A stretch of 64,000 nt of DNA from CAIYYO01 sp049299895 (GTDB lineage Archaea > Altiarchaeota > Altiarchaeia > IMC4 > QMZM01), in NCBI GenBank assembly GCA_049299895.1, contig JBAQYF010000031.1, positions 62,001 to 126,000 of the forward strand, in the 5' to 3' direction. This document shows, piece by piece, positions 43,174-52,579 of the stretch; position 1 is the first letter of the stretch, and the number at the start of each line of letters is the position of its first letter. Both the position numbers and the translations under genes were made by a program. The notes under the pieces are model-generated. The model did no database searches. It saw nothing but the letters and a program-made list of their open reading frames with translations, and was not told where the DNA came from.

Positions 43174-44211
43174 ATGAAAGCCGGGTTTTATACACAATAT
43201 AAGGAATTCAGTCAAAATAGGATGTTTCAAGCTACATCCACTGGGATAGGAGACGATCTTAACTACCCCTTAGTCTATCTTCAGAAAGCGGCGAACGATG
43301 CAGGCATCAAGGTTTCTACAATCGATACCGAGCCTCTCGAAAGTTATGACGCGATATTCTTCCTGGATTTCCCGAAGAAAGAAAACAGATATTACAGAGA
43401 GTTGGTAAAAATGGGACTTGAAAACATGTACCTGGTAATGTTCGAAAGCGAGATTATCAGGCCCGACAATTTTGACCCAAAAAATCATAAGCACTTCAAA
43501 AAAATCTTCACATGGAAAGACACGCTCGTAGACAACAAAAAATATTTCAAGATATTTCTACCAAACGATATCCCAGATGTTTTTCCACCAGGGCCAAAGA
43601 AAGACAAATTATGCGTGATGATAGCAGGGAATAAATACGTGTCCAGGTCGCTGCAATTATACGGTGAACGGGTGAAAGCAATCAGGTGGTTTGAGAAAAA
43701 CCATCCGGAGGATTTTGACCTCTACGGGATAGGATGGGACAGGTACAGATTCAAAGGGCCTAAACCCATAAGGGTTTTAAACAGGATAAAAGGCCTAACA
43801 AGGTTATTGAACCCGCATTATACCTCATATGCAGGACAAATAGAAAGGAAAAGGCCGGTACTGCAAAGATACAAGTTCTCGATATGCTACGAGAACGCAA
43901 GAGACATACCTGGATACATCACGGAAAAGATATTCGATTGCTTCTTTGCAGGATGCGTGCCAGTCTATTGGGGCGCCCCTAACATAACAGACTACATACC
44001 GGAAGAAACGTTCATAGACAAGAGAAAATATTCATCCTATGAGGAGCTATATGCGTATCTTAAGAACATGCCTGATAAAGAGTATGAGGGCTACCAAAAA
44101 GCGATCAGGAATTACGTAAAAAGCGACATGATTCGCTTATTTTCCGCCGAAAATTTCGCAGAGATTATCATCGAAGAGATAAAGGACTCAAAGCAAGATG
44201 GAAGAATCTAA
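43174..44211 (+). CDS. GT10 family (alpha-1,3-fucosyltransferase-like) glycosyltransferase
   Basis: The 345-residue protein carries the GT10 signature YKFSICYENARDIPGYITEKIFDCFFAGCVPVYWG in shorter pieces: FSICYEN, YITEKIFDCF and GCVPVYWGAP (about residues 230-270). GT10 enzymes transfer fucose from GDP-fucose, so the donor here could be the GDP-fucose or GDP-colitose of the gmd branch. The N-terminal half is a variable acceptor domain. The frame opens with GTG one codon earlier; ATG at 43174 is preferred. The gap upstream (43087-43173) is AT-rich and may hold a promoter. Confidence 0.88.
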   Translation: MKAGFYTQYKEFSQNRMFQATSTGIGDDLNYPLVYLQKAANDAGIKVSTIDTEPLESYDAIFFLDFPKKENRYYRELVKMGLENMYLVMFESEIIRPDNFDPKNHKHFKKIFTWKDTLVDNKKYFKIFLPNDIPDVFPPGPKKDKLCVMIAGNKYVSRSLQLYGERVKAIRWFEKNHPEDFDLYGIGWDRYRFKGPKPIRVLNRIKGLTRLLNPHYTSYAGQIERKRPVLQRYKFSICYENARDIPGYITEKIFDCFFAGCVPVYWGAPNITDYIPEETFIDKRKYSSYEELYAYLKNMPDKEYEGYQKAIRNYVKSDMIRLFSAENFAEIIIEEIKDSKQDGRI

Positions 44212-46270
44212 AGAACGTAGCACTGAGATAAAACTTTCCATAGTTATCCCGACATACAACGGGGAAAAATATCTACATAAGCCCCTTGACAGCATAATCC
44301 CCCAACTTAAAGGCATCGAGGACCAGACTGAAATAGTCATATCTGACAACGCATCAACCGACAAGACTGCACAGGTCGTGCAGGAATACATAAAGAACTA
44401 TCCGAACGTGCGCATCAGATTCTCAAGGAACCAAGAGAACTTGGGCCCGGACAGAAATGCGCAGATAGTAATAGAACGCTCGGAGGGGGAATACTTCTGG
44501 TTCTTCAGCGACGATGATTCTATAAAAGAGGGAGGGCTGCAAAAAGTCCTTGGAGTAATAGAAGAACACCCGGAGTTAGCGACTATCTTCGTAAACTACC
44601 AGGGGGATTCTCCGCTGAAACTAAAAGAGGACGTCCTGTGCAAGAACGGCAATGAGTTCTTTGATGTAACCTGCTTCAAGAGCGGGCTCATGTCGAGCAA
44701 CATACTCAAGAAAAGCATCTGGACGAGCGTGGACTCGTCAAAATACGCAAAATCCAACTGGATACATATCGGCGTCCTGACTGAAATACTGGTAGACAAA
44801 CCCAGCTATGTAATTTCCACCCCTTATCTGGTGCAGGGAATAGTCGAAGAAGTTGGTATCCGCTGGGGTAAACAGGAATCTGCAAGAATAGGCCTTCGAT
44901 ATGCCAAAATAATTAGAGGCATGAGCAAAGAGCACTACGAACCCAGAGTCATAAAAAAAGGGATCCATTCGATACGGGGCGGATATTTCCTAGACCTTCC
45001 TCTGGCCAAAGCCATGGGGCTGAAGGTGGATTATAAGCTATTAAAAGAGTTCTACGCAGTCTACGGCGAGATCCCGGCATTCTGGCTCCAGGACCTTCCA
45101 ATACTCCTCACGCCGGGGGTATTATTCAAAGCCGCCTACAAGATCGTATATCCGGCACGCAAGAAGATCAAGCGTTTTTTCTTTGAAAACAATGCAGAAA
45201 AAATGGATGAAAAGGCATCAAAGAATCCCTTTGTAAGCATTTATGTCCCAGTATACAACGCACATGAGACGATAGACCGGACCATGGCCTCGATCCTGAA
45301 ACAGACATACGACAACTATGAAGTCATCGTGGTCGACAACGCCTCATCCGACGACACGTGTAATATCATCAAGGGTTTCAATGATCCAAGAGTTGTGATC
45401 CATGTCAATGAAACAAATATAGGCGCGGAAAAAAATTGGGAGAAGTGCATAGAGCTTGCGTCAGGAGAGTATACTGCAGTCTTCCACGCAGACGACATAT
45501 ACGAACCGGACGTCATTGAAAAGGAGGTTAACGCATTCATGGAAAACCCATCCCTCCTAGGCGTTTTTACTCTTGCAACGTTCATTAACGACAGGGACGA
45601 AGTTATAGGGAAATCAGTTCTTCCTGCCAGGCTGCGCAGGAAAAAAGTGTACGACTACCCGGACATTCTGCTTGCGGTCCTTGACAGCCCGCTAAAGAAT
45701 GTAAACCCGTTTATGACGCCTGCAGTCCTTGTGCGGACAGAGGTGTATAAAAAAATCATGCCCCTGCGCACGGAGGAGATCCGGACTGCAACGGACTTTG
45801 ATCTGTGGCTCAGGTTGTCAAAAATGGGCCCTGTGACCATTCTAAGCGAAAGACTCCTGAATTACAGGATGAGCGCAGAACACATAATCTTCAAGCAGGA
45901 TCGCTCCAGGACATATGAAGAAGGCTTCTTTAAAGTCCTCGACGATCATACCGCAAGCAAACCCAAGGAGCTGATGATACCAAAAGAGGTCCTTGAGAGG
46001 TATGAGATCAGGCGTAATATAGACCGGCTAAAAAGGTCTGTGAACTGTCTTTCCATGGGCGATTATGGCTCCGTAAAAGGTCTTCTGGAGAATTTTCCCA
46101 AGTGGTCCTTTCTTTGGCCCATACTCAAGAACATTAAGCAGCCAGTGCTTTTAGCCTATTGGAGTGCGGGTAATGTCATCCTGCTGACAGCTTATGCGGG
46201 CCTGGGTAAGCAACTGGGCAAAGGCCTACAGTGGTACCTGCATGTCTGGAGAAGGAGATGGCTCAAGTGA
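44198..46270 (+). CDS. Tandem-domain GT2 glycosyltransferase
   Basis: Two GT-A domains of family GT2 lie in one 690-residue protein. The first (about residues 10-250) has LSIVIPTYNGEKYL, ISDNASTDKT and the DxD-like FSDDDS. The second (about residues 345-560) has VSIYVPVYNAHETI, VVDNASSDDT and HADDIY. A linker with basic stretches at about residues 300-340 separates them, and a C-terminal region of 130 residues follows. The two domains may add successive sugars. It overlaps the GT10 gene by 14 bases and the next GT4 by four (GTGA). Confidence 0.9.
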   Translation: MEESKERSTEIKLSIVIPTYNGEKYLHKPLDSIIPQLKGIEDQTEIVISDNASTDKTAQVVQEYIKNYPNVRIRFSRNQENLGPDRNAQIVIERSEGEYFWFFSDDDSIKEGGLQKVLGVIEEHPELATIFVNYQGDSPLKLKEDVLCKNGNEFFDVTCFKSGLMSSNILKKSIWTSVDSSKYAKSNWIHIGVLTEILVDKPSYVISTPYLVQGIVEEVGIRWGKQESARIGLRYAKIIRGMSKEHYEPRVIKKGIHSIRGGYFLDLPLAKAMGLKVDYKLLKEFYAVYGEIPAFWLQDLPILLTPGVLFKAAYKIVYPARKKIKRFFFENNAEKMDEKASKNPFVSIYVPVYNAHETIDRTMASILKQTYDNYEVIVVDNASSDDTCNIIKGFNDPRVVIHVNETNIGAEKNWEKCIELASGEYTAVFHADDIYEPDVIEKEVNAFMENPSLLGVFTLATFINDRDEVIGKSVLPARLRRKKVYDYPDILLAVLDSPLKNVNPFMTPAVLVRTEVYKKIMPLRTEEIRTATDFDLWLRLSKMGPVTILSERLLNYRMSAEHIIFKQDRSRTYEEGFFKVLDDHTASKPKELMIPKEVLERYEIRRNIDRLKRSVNCLSMGDYGSVKGLLENFPKWSFLWPILKNIKQPVLLAYWSAGNVILLTAYAGLGKQLGKGLQWYLHVWRRRWLK

Positions 46271-47373
46271 AAAAAAAGATTCTGGTGGTAGACTCTTCAG
46301 CAGGCATCGGAGGGGGCCAGAGGATTGCATTTGATATCTGTTCATCTCTAAGGGGCCGTTTTGAGTTTATAGTCACATCCCCAAAAGGAGTATACAATGA
46401 GAAATACTCAGAGATCAAAGTAAAAACGCGTATTCTTTCAGGAAGTTTTCCCATAAAACAGGTCAGCAGGATAATGATTGAAGAAAAGCCAGACATTATC
46501 CACGCCCACGGTACAAGAGCCGCCTTATGGGCACGTGCGGCAGTTCTGCTGACTAGAAAGAAGATCGCATTAGTCTATACCCTGCACGGTCTACATATAT
46601 CCAAACGGGCTTTTCCAAGGAGGGAGATGCTTCTGCTGCTTGAAAGAATAATGAACCGATGGACAAGCGTTCTCGTCTGCGTGAGCGACGGGGATCGTGA
46701 AGAGGTACTGAGACATAAGCTGATAGATCCTGCGAAGATTGTCGTCATAAAGAACGGGATAGACGTTGACGCATTCAGAGCGGGCGCGAGGAACGCAGGG
46801 ATTATAATAGAGGAGCTTAACATTGAAGGCTTCACTGTGTTATGCAGCGTTGGGAGACTGCATCCTCAGAAAGATTTCTCAACTCTGCTTAAGGCTCTTA
46901 AGATCATCAACGAGAAGGAGGGTAGATTTGTCCTGCTCATAGCAGGAGACGGCCCGCTGCGAGGCTCTCTCGAATCAGAGGCAGAAAGTCTGTGCGTCTC
47001 ATCTAAGGTGCGGTTCCTCGGGTTTCGGGAGGATGTTGCCGGCCTCATGGCGGCATCGGATATTATTGTTCTTTCAAGCAACTGGGAAGCATTCGGACTG
47101 GTATGCGTTGAAGCTGGAGCCGTCAAAAAGCCGGTTATAGCTTCTGACATCGAGGGCGTAAGAGAGGCCGTGCAGAGTGGCATCACTGGCTACCTATTTC
47201 GGAAAAACGATTCCATAGACCTTGCGGAAAAGATTTTTCTTCTCGCTTCCCCGGAAAAAAGAGCATCACTTGGCCTGGCAGGCTATGAATTTGTCTCAAA
47301 GAACTATGATATTAGGCGCATGGCTGAAGAATACCGGCGCCTGTTTGACGCGCAAAGACCTGCACCTTATTAG
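46267..47373 (+). CDS. GT4 family glycosyltransferase
   Basis: About 368 residues from this start, a GT-B fold protein: KKILVVDSSAGIGGGQRI at the N-terminus, IIHAHGTRAALWARA, VIKNGIDVDAF at the hinge, CSVGRLHPQKDF and VLSSNWEAFGLVCVEAGA (EX7E-type). The GTG start at 46267 overlaps the previous stop (GTGA) with AAGGAG nine bases upstream; an ATG at 46258 three codons earlier is possible but directly abuts that ribosome site. It probably adds a late sugar to the surface glycan. Confidence 0.87.
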   Translation: MKKKILVVDSSAGIGGGQRIAFDICSSLRGRFEFIVTSPKGVYNEKYSEIKVKTRILSGSFPIKQVSRIMIEEKPDIIHAHGTRAALWARAAVLLTRKKIALVYTLHGLHISKRAFPRREMLLLLERIMNRWTSVLVCVSDGDREEVLRHKLIDPAKIVVIKNGIDVDAFRAGARNAGIIIEELNIEGFTVLCSVGRLHPQKDFSTLLKALKIINEKEGRFVLLIAGDGPLRGSLESEAESLCVSSKVRFLGFREDVAGLMAASDIIVLSSNWEAFGLVCVEAGAVKKPVIASDIEGVREAVQSGITGYLFRKNDSIDLAEKIFLLASPEKRASLGLAGYEFVSKNYDIRRMAEEYRRLFDAQRPAPY

Positions 47374-47398
47374 ATTTGAGTTCTTATTAGATTACGAT

Positions 47399-49048
47399 AT
47401 GTCTTCATCAACAGCGAAGGTCCTTGCCAAGGGCACCTTTTGGGGCATCCTGAGCGCCTTTTTCATAAAGTTCCTGGGATTCTTCTACACGATAATGCTC
47501 CCGAGGCTATGCCCGAGCAAGGTGGAGCAGGGCATATTCTTTTACGCGCTCAGCGTCGTTGCTATAATAGCTGTTTTTTCAGACCTTGGCCTGGGCCCTG
47601 GAGCCCTCGGAAGATATGTACCATATTATATCGGAAGAAAGGAGTATAACCATGCAAAAGCGGTCGTCAGGATCTCTCTACTCGCCGGCACTGCATTCTC
47701 GCTTGTCTGCGCGATTCTACTGATCGGTTCCGCGGGCTACCTCGCCAATTTTTTCAACAGTCCAACTCTAGTCCCAACTATAATCCAGGTATTTTATATA
47801 ATGGCTCTTTATCTGTTTTTCATGAATTTTTTCCTGATTGCAGCAAATTTTCTCGGAGGGCTTAAGATACTTAAACTAAGCTCTCATATGAACAACATAC
47901 AGAGCCTGGCTAAATTGTTCCTCACGGCTTTTTTTCTTGTATTCCTGGGCCCGTACGCAGTCAACATAGCCTGGGGTTTTACTCTCTCTTTTCTTGTGGC
48001 CTGCGTCTTCGGATGCTTCTGGGCATACAGGGAATATCGCAGGATTCCTTTATCCGAGGAGATAGTTGACAACAGAAAGCTCCTCGTGGAGATGGTACCT
48101 TTCGGTCTCGTGCTTGTCCTCTTATCGTCTATGTCTACTATCAACGGTTACGTTGACAGGCTTATGCTTGGTTATCTTATCGGGGGTACGGCAAGCCTTG
48201 AGATGATCGCAGTCTATTCCTTTGCCGTGAATCTTGGCGCAGTTATCTATCTGTTTTCAGGACCTGCCGTCGGAATATTCCTGCCGGTTATCTCGGAAGC
48301 ATGGGGAAGGCAGGATCACCTGGAAATAGAGAAGGCATCTTCCACGCTTATGAGATGGATCCTCTTTCTGTCAACGCCTGTGTTCATCACTTTTGTGGTT
48401 TTCCCCCGGGAGATACTTTCGATATTATACGGACCCAGCTATGGGATAGGAGCTATGGCGCTTGTTTTGTATTCTATCGGGATCTTTTTCTCTCTTTTCT
48501 CCTGGCCGGTGTATTATGGCCTGTCTGCTATGAGGAAGATAGGTATAAGCATAAAGATACTCATCGTAGGCATGGTCATAAACATCTCCCTGAACGCATT
48601 ACTAATCCCCATTTATGGAATTGACGGGGCTGCATTCGGTTCCGCGGTCTCGCTGGTCATGATGACAGGGATATATCTTTACATAAGGGACAGAGTTTAC
48701 ATGAGGATCCCCTGCAATATGTACAAAGGCATATTGGCGGGGTTTATTGTCCTTGGCCTGCTTCTATGCCTCAAGATATCCCTTGGCTATTCACCTGATT
48801 TTGTAAGAGAATTTTCCGTTTCAGGAGGGGCAGATCAGGAGATCATACGCAAAATCCTGAAAGCTGCATTCTTGGGATTACTTGGTGCCCTGACCTGCGG
48901 ACTATACCTCTTTTTTGTCATAATCTTAAGAGCTTTAGAGACAGAGGATATTGAAGTGATCGCAGGGGGCATGCGCAGGATGGGATTGCCAGGGGGAATC
49001 ATAAAGAAGACAGAAAAGATGCTAGGCAAAAGGGATATTCCGGCTTAA
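47399..49048 (+). CDS. Polysaccharide flippase (Wzx/MATE-like, MVF superfamily)
   Basis: The 549-residue protein has about 14 hydrophobic helices in the arrangement of O-antigen flippases, starting with GTFWGILSAFFIKFLGFFY and including an FSDLGLGPGALGRYVPYYI loop. It would move polyprenyl-linked oligosaccharide across the cytoplasmic membrane. The open frame continues 59 codons upstream into the GT4 gene, but the start at 47399 is chosen because it begins right before the first membrane helix and after the GT4 stop. A long cytoplasmic C-terminus follows the last helix. Confidence 0.9.
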   Translation: MSSSTAKVLAKGTFWGILSAFFIKFLGFFYTIMLPRLCPSKVEQGIFFYALSVVAIIAVFSDLGLGPGALGRYVPYYIGRKEYNHAKAVVRISLLAGTAFSLVCAILLIGSAGYLANFFNSPTLVPTIIQVFYIMALYLFFMNFFLIAANFLGGLKILKLSSHMNNIQSLAKLFLTAFFLVFLGPYAVNIAWGFTLSFLVACVFGCFWAYREYRRIPLSEEIVDNRKLLVEMVPFGLVLVLLSSMSTINGYVDRLMLGYLIGGTASLEMIAVYSFAVNLGAVIYLFSGPAVGIFLPVISEAWGRQDHLEIEKASSTLMRWILFLSTPVFITFVVFPREILSILYGPSYGIGAMALVLYSIGIFFSLFSWPVYYGLSAMRKIGISIKILIVGMVINISLNALLIPIYGIDGAAFGSAVSLVMMTGIYLYIRDRVYMRIPCNMYKGILAGFIVLGLLLCLKISLGYSPDFVREFSVSGGADQEIIRKILKAAFLGLLGALTCGLYLFFVIILRALETEDIEVIAGGMRRMGLPGGIIKKTEKMLGKRDIPA

Positions 49049-49073
49049 AATTAAGTAAGTATAATAGTATGTT

Positions 49074-50363
49074 ATGGAACCTGTTTTACAGCTTGCCCTG
49101 GATTACGTAGACAATAGCAGAGCGCTTAAGGCGGCTAAAGAAGCATCGGCCGGAGTCGACTGGCTCGAAGCCGGGACTCCGCTTATAAAGAGCGAAGGCC
49201 TCTCATCCGTAAGAGAGCTACGCAGATTGTTCCCAAAGCACAAGATCATCGCCGACATGAAGGTCATGGACACGGGTAGATTCGAAGTCGAGGCCGCAGC
49301 GAAAGCGGGAGCTGACATCGTAACGGTCCTTGCAGCGGCAGACGATTCCACTATCATTGAGGCAGTAGAAGCGGCTAAGAACGTAGGCTGCGAGATAATG
49401 GTCGACCTCATAGGGGTCCCTGAACCGGACAACAGAGCAAAGGAGGTTGAAAAAATGGGCGTTGACTATGTCTGCGTTCATTTGTCGATCGACCAGCAGA
49501 TGAGGGGAATAGATTTCTTCTCTGAATTGCGAAAAGTTGCAGGGGCCGTTAATATACCCGTTGCCGCGGCCGGAGGACTTAATACGGAGACTGCGGCTCC
49601 GGCAATCAACGCGGGGGCAAGTATAATCATCGTGGGCGGGGCCATCACAAAAGCAGAGGATTCGGGCGCCGCTGCAAAGGCGATAAAGAAAGTCATGAAG
49701 AGCGGGAAAATCGAAAGCTCCAAACTGTACAAGAAATACACAGACCCCCTCAAGGCCTTTTCCATGGTGTCGACGGCCAACATAAGCGATGCCATGCACA
49801 GGCTGCCCTGTATGGAAGGAATCAAACAAGTATCGGGCGGAAGGATATTTGGTCCCGCGGTGACGGTGCGCACATACCCGGGCGATTGGGCGAAACCGGT
49901 CGAGGCGATAGACAGCGCCAATGCGGGTGATGTATTAGTCGTTGACGCAGGCTCAGGGACGGCAGCGGTATGGGGGGAACTTGCATCGCACAGCGCGATC
50001 ACAAAAAAAGTCGCAGGCATCGTGATAGACGGAGCTGCAAGGGACATCGAGGACATAAGGAAATCGGGTTTTTCAGTATATTCAAGGTATGTTTCTCCCA
50101 ATGCCGGCGAGCCTAAAGGATTCGGGGAAATAAACGTACCTATCAGATGCGGCGGCATGTCTGTGCGGCCTGGCGACTACATTATAGGAGACGCCGACGG
50201 AGTGATAGTAGTCCCGAAAGAAAAGGCGGTCGAAGTTGCGAACAGGGCAGTCGACGTCCTTGAGAGGGAGAACAGATTAAGGGAAGAAATAAAGAAGGGA
50301 TCAACCCTTGCAAAAATAACGGAATTAAAGAAATGGGAGAAAAAAGAGGGTTGCTCTCTCTAA
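49074..50363 (+). CDS. Bifunctional 3-hexulose-6-phosphate synthase / RraA-like protein
   Basis: The 429-residue fusion is known in archaea. Residues 1-210 form an orotidine-decarboxylase-like barrel of hexulose-6-phosphate synthase: QLALDYVD, IIADMKVMDTG with the metal-binding aspartate and AAAGGLNTET. Residues about 225-425 match RraA/demethylmenaquinone-methyltransferase-like domains: STANISDAMHRL, GPAVTVRT, DGAARDI and GDADGVIVVP. The first part runs the ribulose-monophosphate route in reverse, making ribulose-5-phosphate plus formaldehyde from a hexulose, which replaces the oxidative pentose pathway; an RpiA gene is also in this window. The RraA part may be an aldolase or regulator. Confidence 0.9.
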   Translation: MEPVLQLALDYVDNSRALKAAKEASAGVDWLEAGTPLIKSEGLSSVRELRRLFPKHKIIADMKVMDTGRFEVEAAAKAGADIVTVLAAADDSTIIEAVEAAKNVGCEIMVDLIGVPEPDNRAKEVEKMGVDYVCVHLSIDQQMRGIDFFSELRKVAGAVNIPVAAAGGLNTETAAPAINAGASIIIVGGAITKAEDSGAAAKAIKKVMKSGKIESSKLYKKYTDPLKAFSMVSTANISDAMHRLPCMEGIKQVSGGRIFGPAVTVRTYPGDWAKPVEAIDSANAGDVLVVDAGSGTAAVWGELASHSAITKKVAGIVIDGAARDIEDIRKSGFSVYSRYVSPNAGEPKGFGEINVPIRCGGMSVRPGDYIIGDADGVIVVPKEKAVEVANRAVDVLERENRLREEIKKGSTLAKITELKKWEKKEGCSL

Positions 50364-51139
50364 TCGGTTGAGAGCATCTTTCTTATCTCGTTCCCTTTCT
50401 CGAACGCCGCATCTACGCACGCCATTATCTCTTCTTCGTTGAAGGAGCCTGTTCCTCCTTTTTGCATGGCGTTTATGTTCTCGGTCGTTGCAACGGTCAG
50501 CCGCGCATCCATTGCGTATTCTTCGTTCAGGGACGGGTCTATAAGCAGGTTTTTCCCTATTTTCGCAGTGGTGCAGGGTATCGGCACTCTTGATATGGGA
50601 AGTTTTCCTGAGTATTCTCCGTAGATTATCTTTCCGTCTTCGTATTTCGGGAGCCTTGTATTGAGGAGCGCGGACATCGATGCTATTCCTCCTGCATCTA
50701 TCAGGTTTCCGTCGTGGTCGAGGATGTGTATGTCTATGAAGACTATCCATACGAGGTTGTCTTCTATCAGGAGTTTCTTTGTGTCTATCGCGCCCGATTC
50801 TCTTATGCCCCTGTCTATTACCCTTGCGACCTCTATCGAGTCTTCATTCGGCGGGCCTGATTCGAATCTTGGGGATGCCATGGGCCTAAATTCCGTACTC
50901 GTGCTCATGACTCCATCCTTGGGCCGGTCAGGGAATGGTTCTCCTACGTCTATACTTATGCCTGCGAGGACCTTGGTTTTTCCAAGTTGTACTAAGCAGG
51001 ATCCTGGGGCCTTGTCTTTTACGTAGCCGTTGTCGATTATGATCTTTCTGTGTTCGTCGAATTTTCTGCCATCCTCTCTCTTGCTTTCATTGACAAGATT
51101 GGTAATGTAGTCCTTTTTAAGGTATCCTTCAATCTCCAT
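50360..51139 (-). CDS. rrp42: Exosome complex component Rrp42
   Basis: The 259-residue RNase PH-fold protein has DGRKFDEHRKIIIDNGYV and lacks the full catalytic set of Rrp41, as expected of the structural partner. GKTKVLAGI, FIDIHILDHDGNLIDAGGIAS and a PCTTAKIG stretch are family marks. It forms the hexameric ring with Rrp41 that degrades or tails RNA 3' ends. It overlaps Rrp41 by 11 bases and is convergent with HPS-RraA, overlapping by four bases at the stop codons. Confidence 0.95.
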   Translation of the reverse strand: MEIEGYLKKDYITNLVNESKREDGRKFDEHRKIIIDNGYVKDKAPGSCLVQLGKTKVLAGISIDVGEPFPDRPKDGVMSTSTEFRPMASPRFESGPPNEDSIEVARVIDRGIRESGAIDTKKLLIEDNLVWIVFIDIHILDHDGNLIDAGGIASMSALLNTRLPKYEDGKIIYGEYSGKLPISRVPIPCTTAKIGKNLLIDPSLNEEYAMDARLTVATTENINAMQKGGTGSFNEEEIMACVDAAFEKGNEIRKMLSTD

Positions 51140-51878
51140 TTTCTACTCCTCCTTCCCCTACGAATTTTTTCATGCTGTCCATGAGGGTCTTCCTCTGCAG
51201 GTCGTACACCTTCATGCAGCCGTCGTATGCGAGCTTGTATGCTTCCTTGAATTCATCCCTTGAAAGCTTCCCGTCCATCTGCAACAGGACGATCTCTCCT
51301 TTTTTAGGTATAAGCGCCATCGGAAGGTCGCATTCCCCGAAGTTGTCCTCTTCTTTCATGAGGTCGACTACCACTTGTCCGTCCACCTTTCCTGCTGAGC
51401 ACGCGCTGACGAGGTCCTTCATCGGGATGCCCGCATCCGCGAGAGCAAGCGATGCCGCCGTCAGTCCCACGCACCTTGTTCCCGCGTCTGCCTGTAGTAT
51501 CTCTATGAATACGTCTATCACCGTGTTCGGGAAACGCTCCAGCATGACTACGCTCGCGAGCGCTTCGGAGGTGACTTTTGATATTTCCACGCTCCTTCTG
51601 TCGGGGCCGGGCTTTTTTCGCTCGTCCACCGAGAAAGGCGCGAGGTTGTATACGCATCGAAGCATCGCCTTGGTCGGATCCTGGAGGAACTTTGGATGAA
51701 GCTCCCTGGGACCGTACACGCCCACCATGACCTTGTTCTTACCCCATTCAACATACGCTGAGCCGGCCGCTCTTTCAAGCACCGAGACTTCCATCTTTAT
51801 GTCCCTGAGCTCTTCAAAGCCTCTGCCGTCCAGTCTTTTTCCGTCCTTGATCAAAACTACGTCGCCGTTTCCTGACAT
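51129..51878 (-). CDS. rrp41: Exosome complex exonuclease Rrp41
   Basis: The 249-residue protein is the catalytic phosphorolytic subunit of the archaeal exosome. KRLDGRGFEELRDIKMEVSVL is read in pieces (RLDGRGFEEL, IKMEVSVL), and the phosphate- and RNA-binding arginines lie in GPDRRSVEISK. Active-site acidic residues lie in the FGECDLPMALIP segment. It removes 3' nucleotides as diphosphates and can add tails. It is translated just ahead of Rrp42 with overlap, as in other archaea. Confidence 0.95.
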   Translation of the reverse strand: MSGNGDVVLIKDGKRLDGRGFEELRDIKMEVSVLERAAGSAYVEWGKNKVMVGVYGPRELHPKFLQDPTKAMLRCVYNLAPFSVDERKKPGPDRRSVEISKVTSEALASVVMLERFPNTVIDVFIEILQADAGTRCVGLTAASLALADAGIPMKDLVSACSAGKVDGQVVVDLMKEEDNFGECDLPMALIPKKGEIVLLQMDGKLSRDEFKEAYKLAYDGCMKVYDLQRKTLMDSMKKFVGEGGVENGD

Positions 51879-51914
51879 TTTTCAATCCTCTGATTCATTA
51901 AAGTGAAATATGAT

Positions 51915-52565
51915 TTAACGTGATTCCTTGTCCAGGTATTCTGCTATCTGATCGGTCAAACCCTGGGTCTGCGCGTATTTCTCTATCTTCTTTATGGTGT
52001 TTACCGCAAGGTCCATGTTCCCGTCTTTTATCCAGATCTTGCCGTTCTGTCCTACTATTATCCTTGAACCTGTTTTCTCCCTTATCATGTTGAGCATTGA
52101 CTTCTGCTTTCCGACGACCCTTGGGACTCTTTTTGGGTTGACGTCTATTATGAGGCCACTTTCTATCTTCCAGGGCTTCATGAGCTGGCAGGAATATACT
52201 TCATTTACTGAGCCGATCTTTGCAGTTATGATGTCTCCTACTTTGTAGTACCTTGAAAGGTCAGTCTTCGCTGCATCCCGGGAAACCTCTTCTCCGGACA
52301 TGGCGCAGATGTAAGGGGAGTTGATATCGACAAGCCATTTGCCGGTCAGAACGTCCATTATCACGCCTATGACAACGTCCTCTCTTTTCGGGATGTATCC
52401 GCCGGACGATGGAACGACCTTTATCTTCCTGCCGTCTACGCGGACAAGACCCTCCACCGCAGAATAAACATTCCCTCCTTCCATGTAACAATTCATGTCC
52501 GGGATTATCTCATTTCCTATCAGATCTCCTGGAACCACCAGGTCCCTGTCTTTGATATTCAACAT
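51915..52565 (-). CDS. rrp4: Exosome RNA-binding component Rrp4
   Basis: The 216-residue cap protein has an N-terminal beta domain (DLVVPGDLIG), an S1 RNA-binding domain (about residues 65-135, VGDIITAKIGSV) and a C-terminal KH domain with MIREKTGSRIIVGQNGKIWI. It sits on the Rrp41-Rrp42 ring and recruits RNA. It lies 36 bases upstream of rrp41 and 14 downstream of the SBDS gene, in the conserved archaeal order. Confidence 0.95.
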   Translation of the reverse strand: MLNIKDRDLVVPGDLIGNEIIPDMNCYMEGGNVYSAVEGLVRVDGRKIKVVPSSGGYIPKREDVVIGVIMDVLTGKWLVDINSPYICAMSGEEVSRDAAKTDLSRYYKVGDIITAKIGSVNEVYSCQLMKPWKIESGLIIDVNPKRVPRVVGKQKSMLNMIREKTGSRIIVGQNGKIWIKDGNMDLAVNTIKKIEKYAQTQGLTDQIAEYLDKESR

Positions 52566-52579
52566 AAAAAACGCCTCTA

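Noticed and set aside
49218..50158. Two overlapping long minus-strand frames opposite the HPS-RraA gene
   Set aside because: Both are antisense to a well-conserved fusion and lack motifs or ribosome sites.
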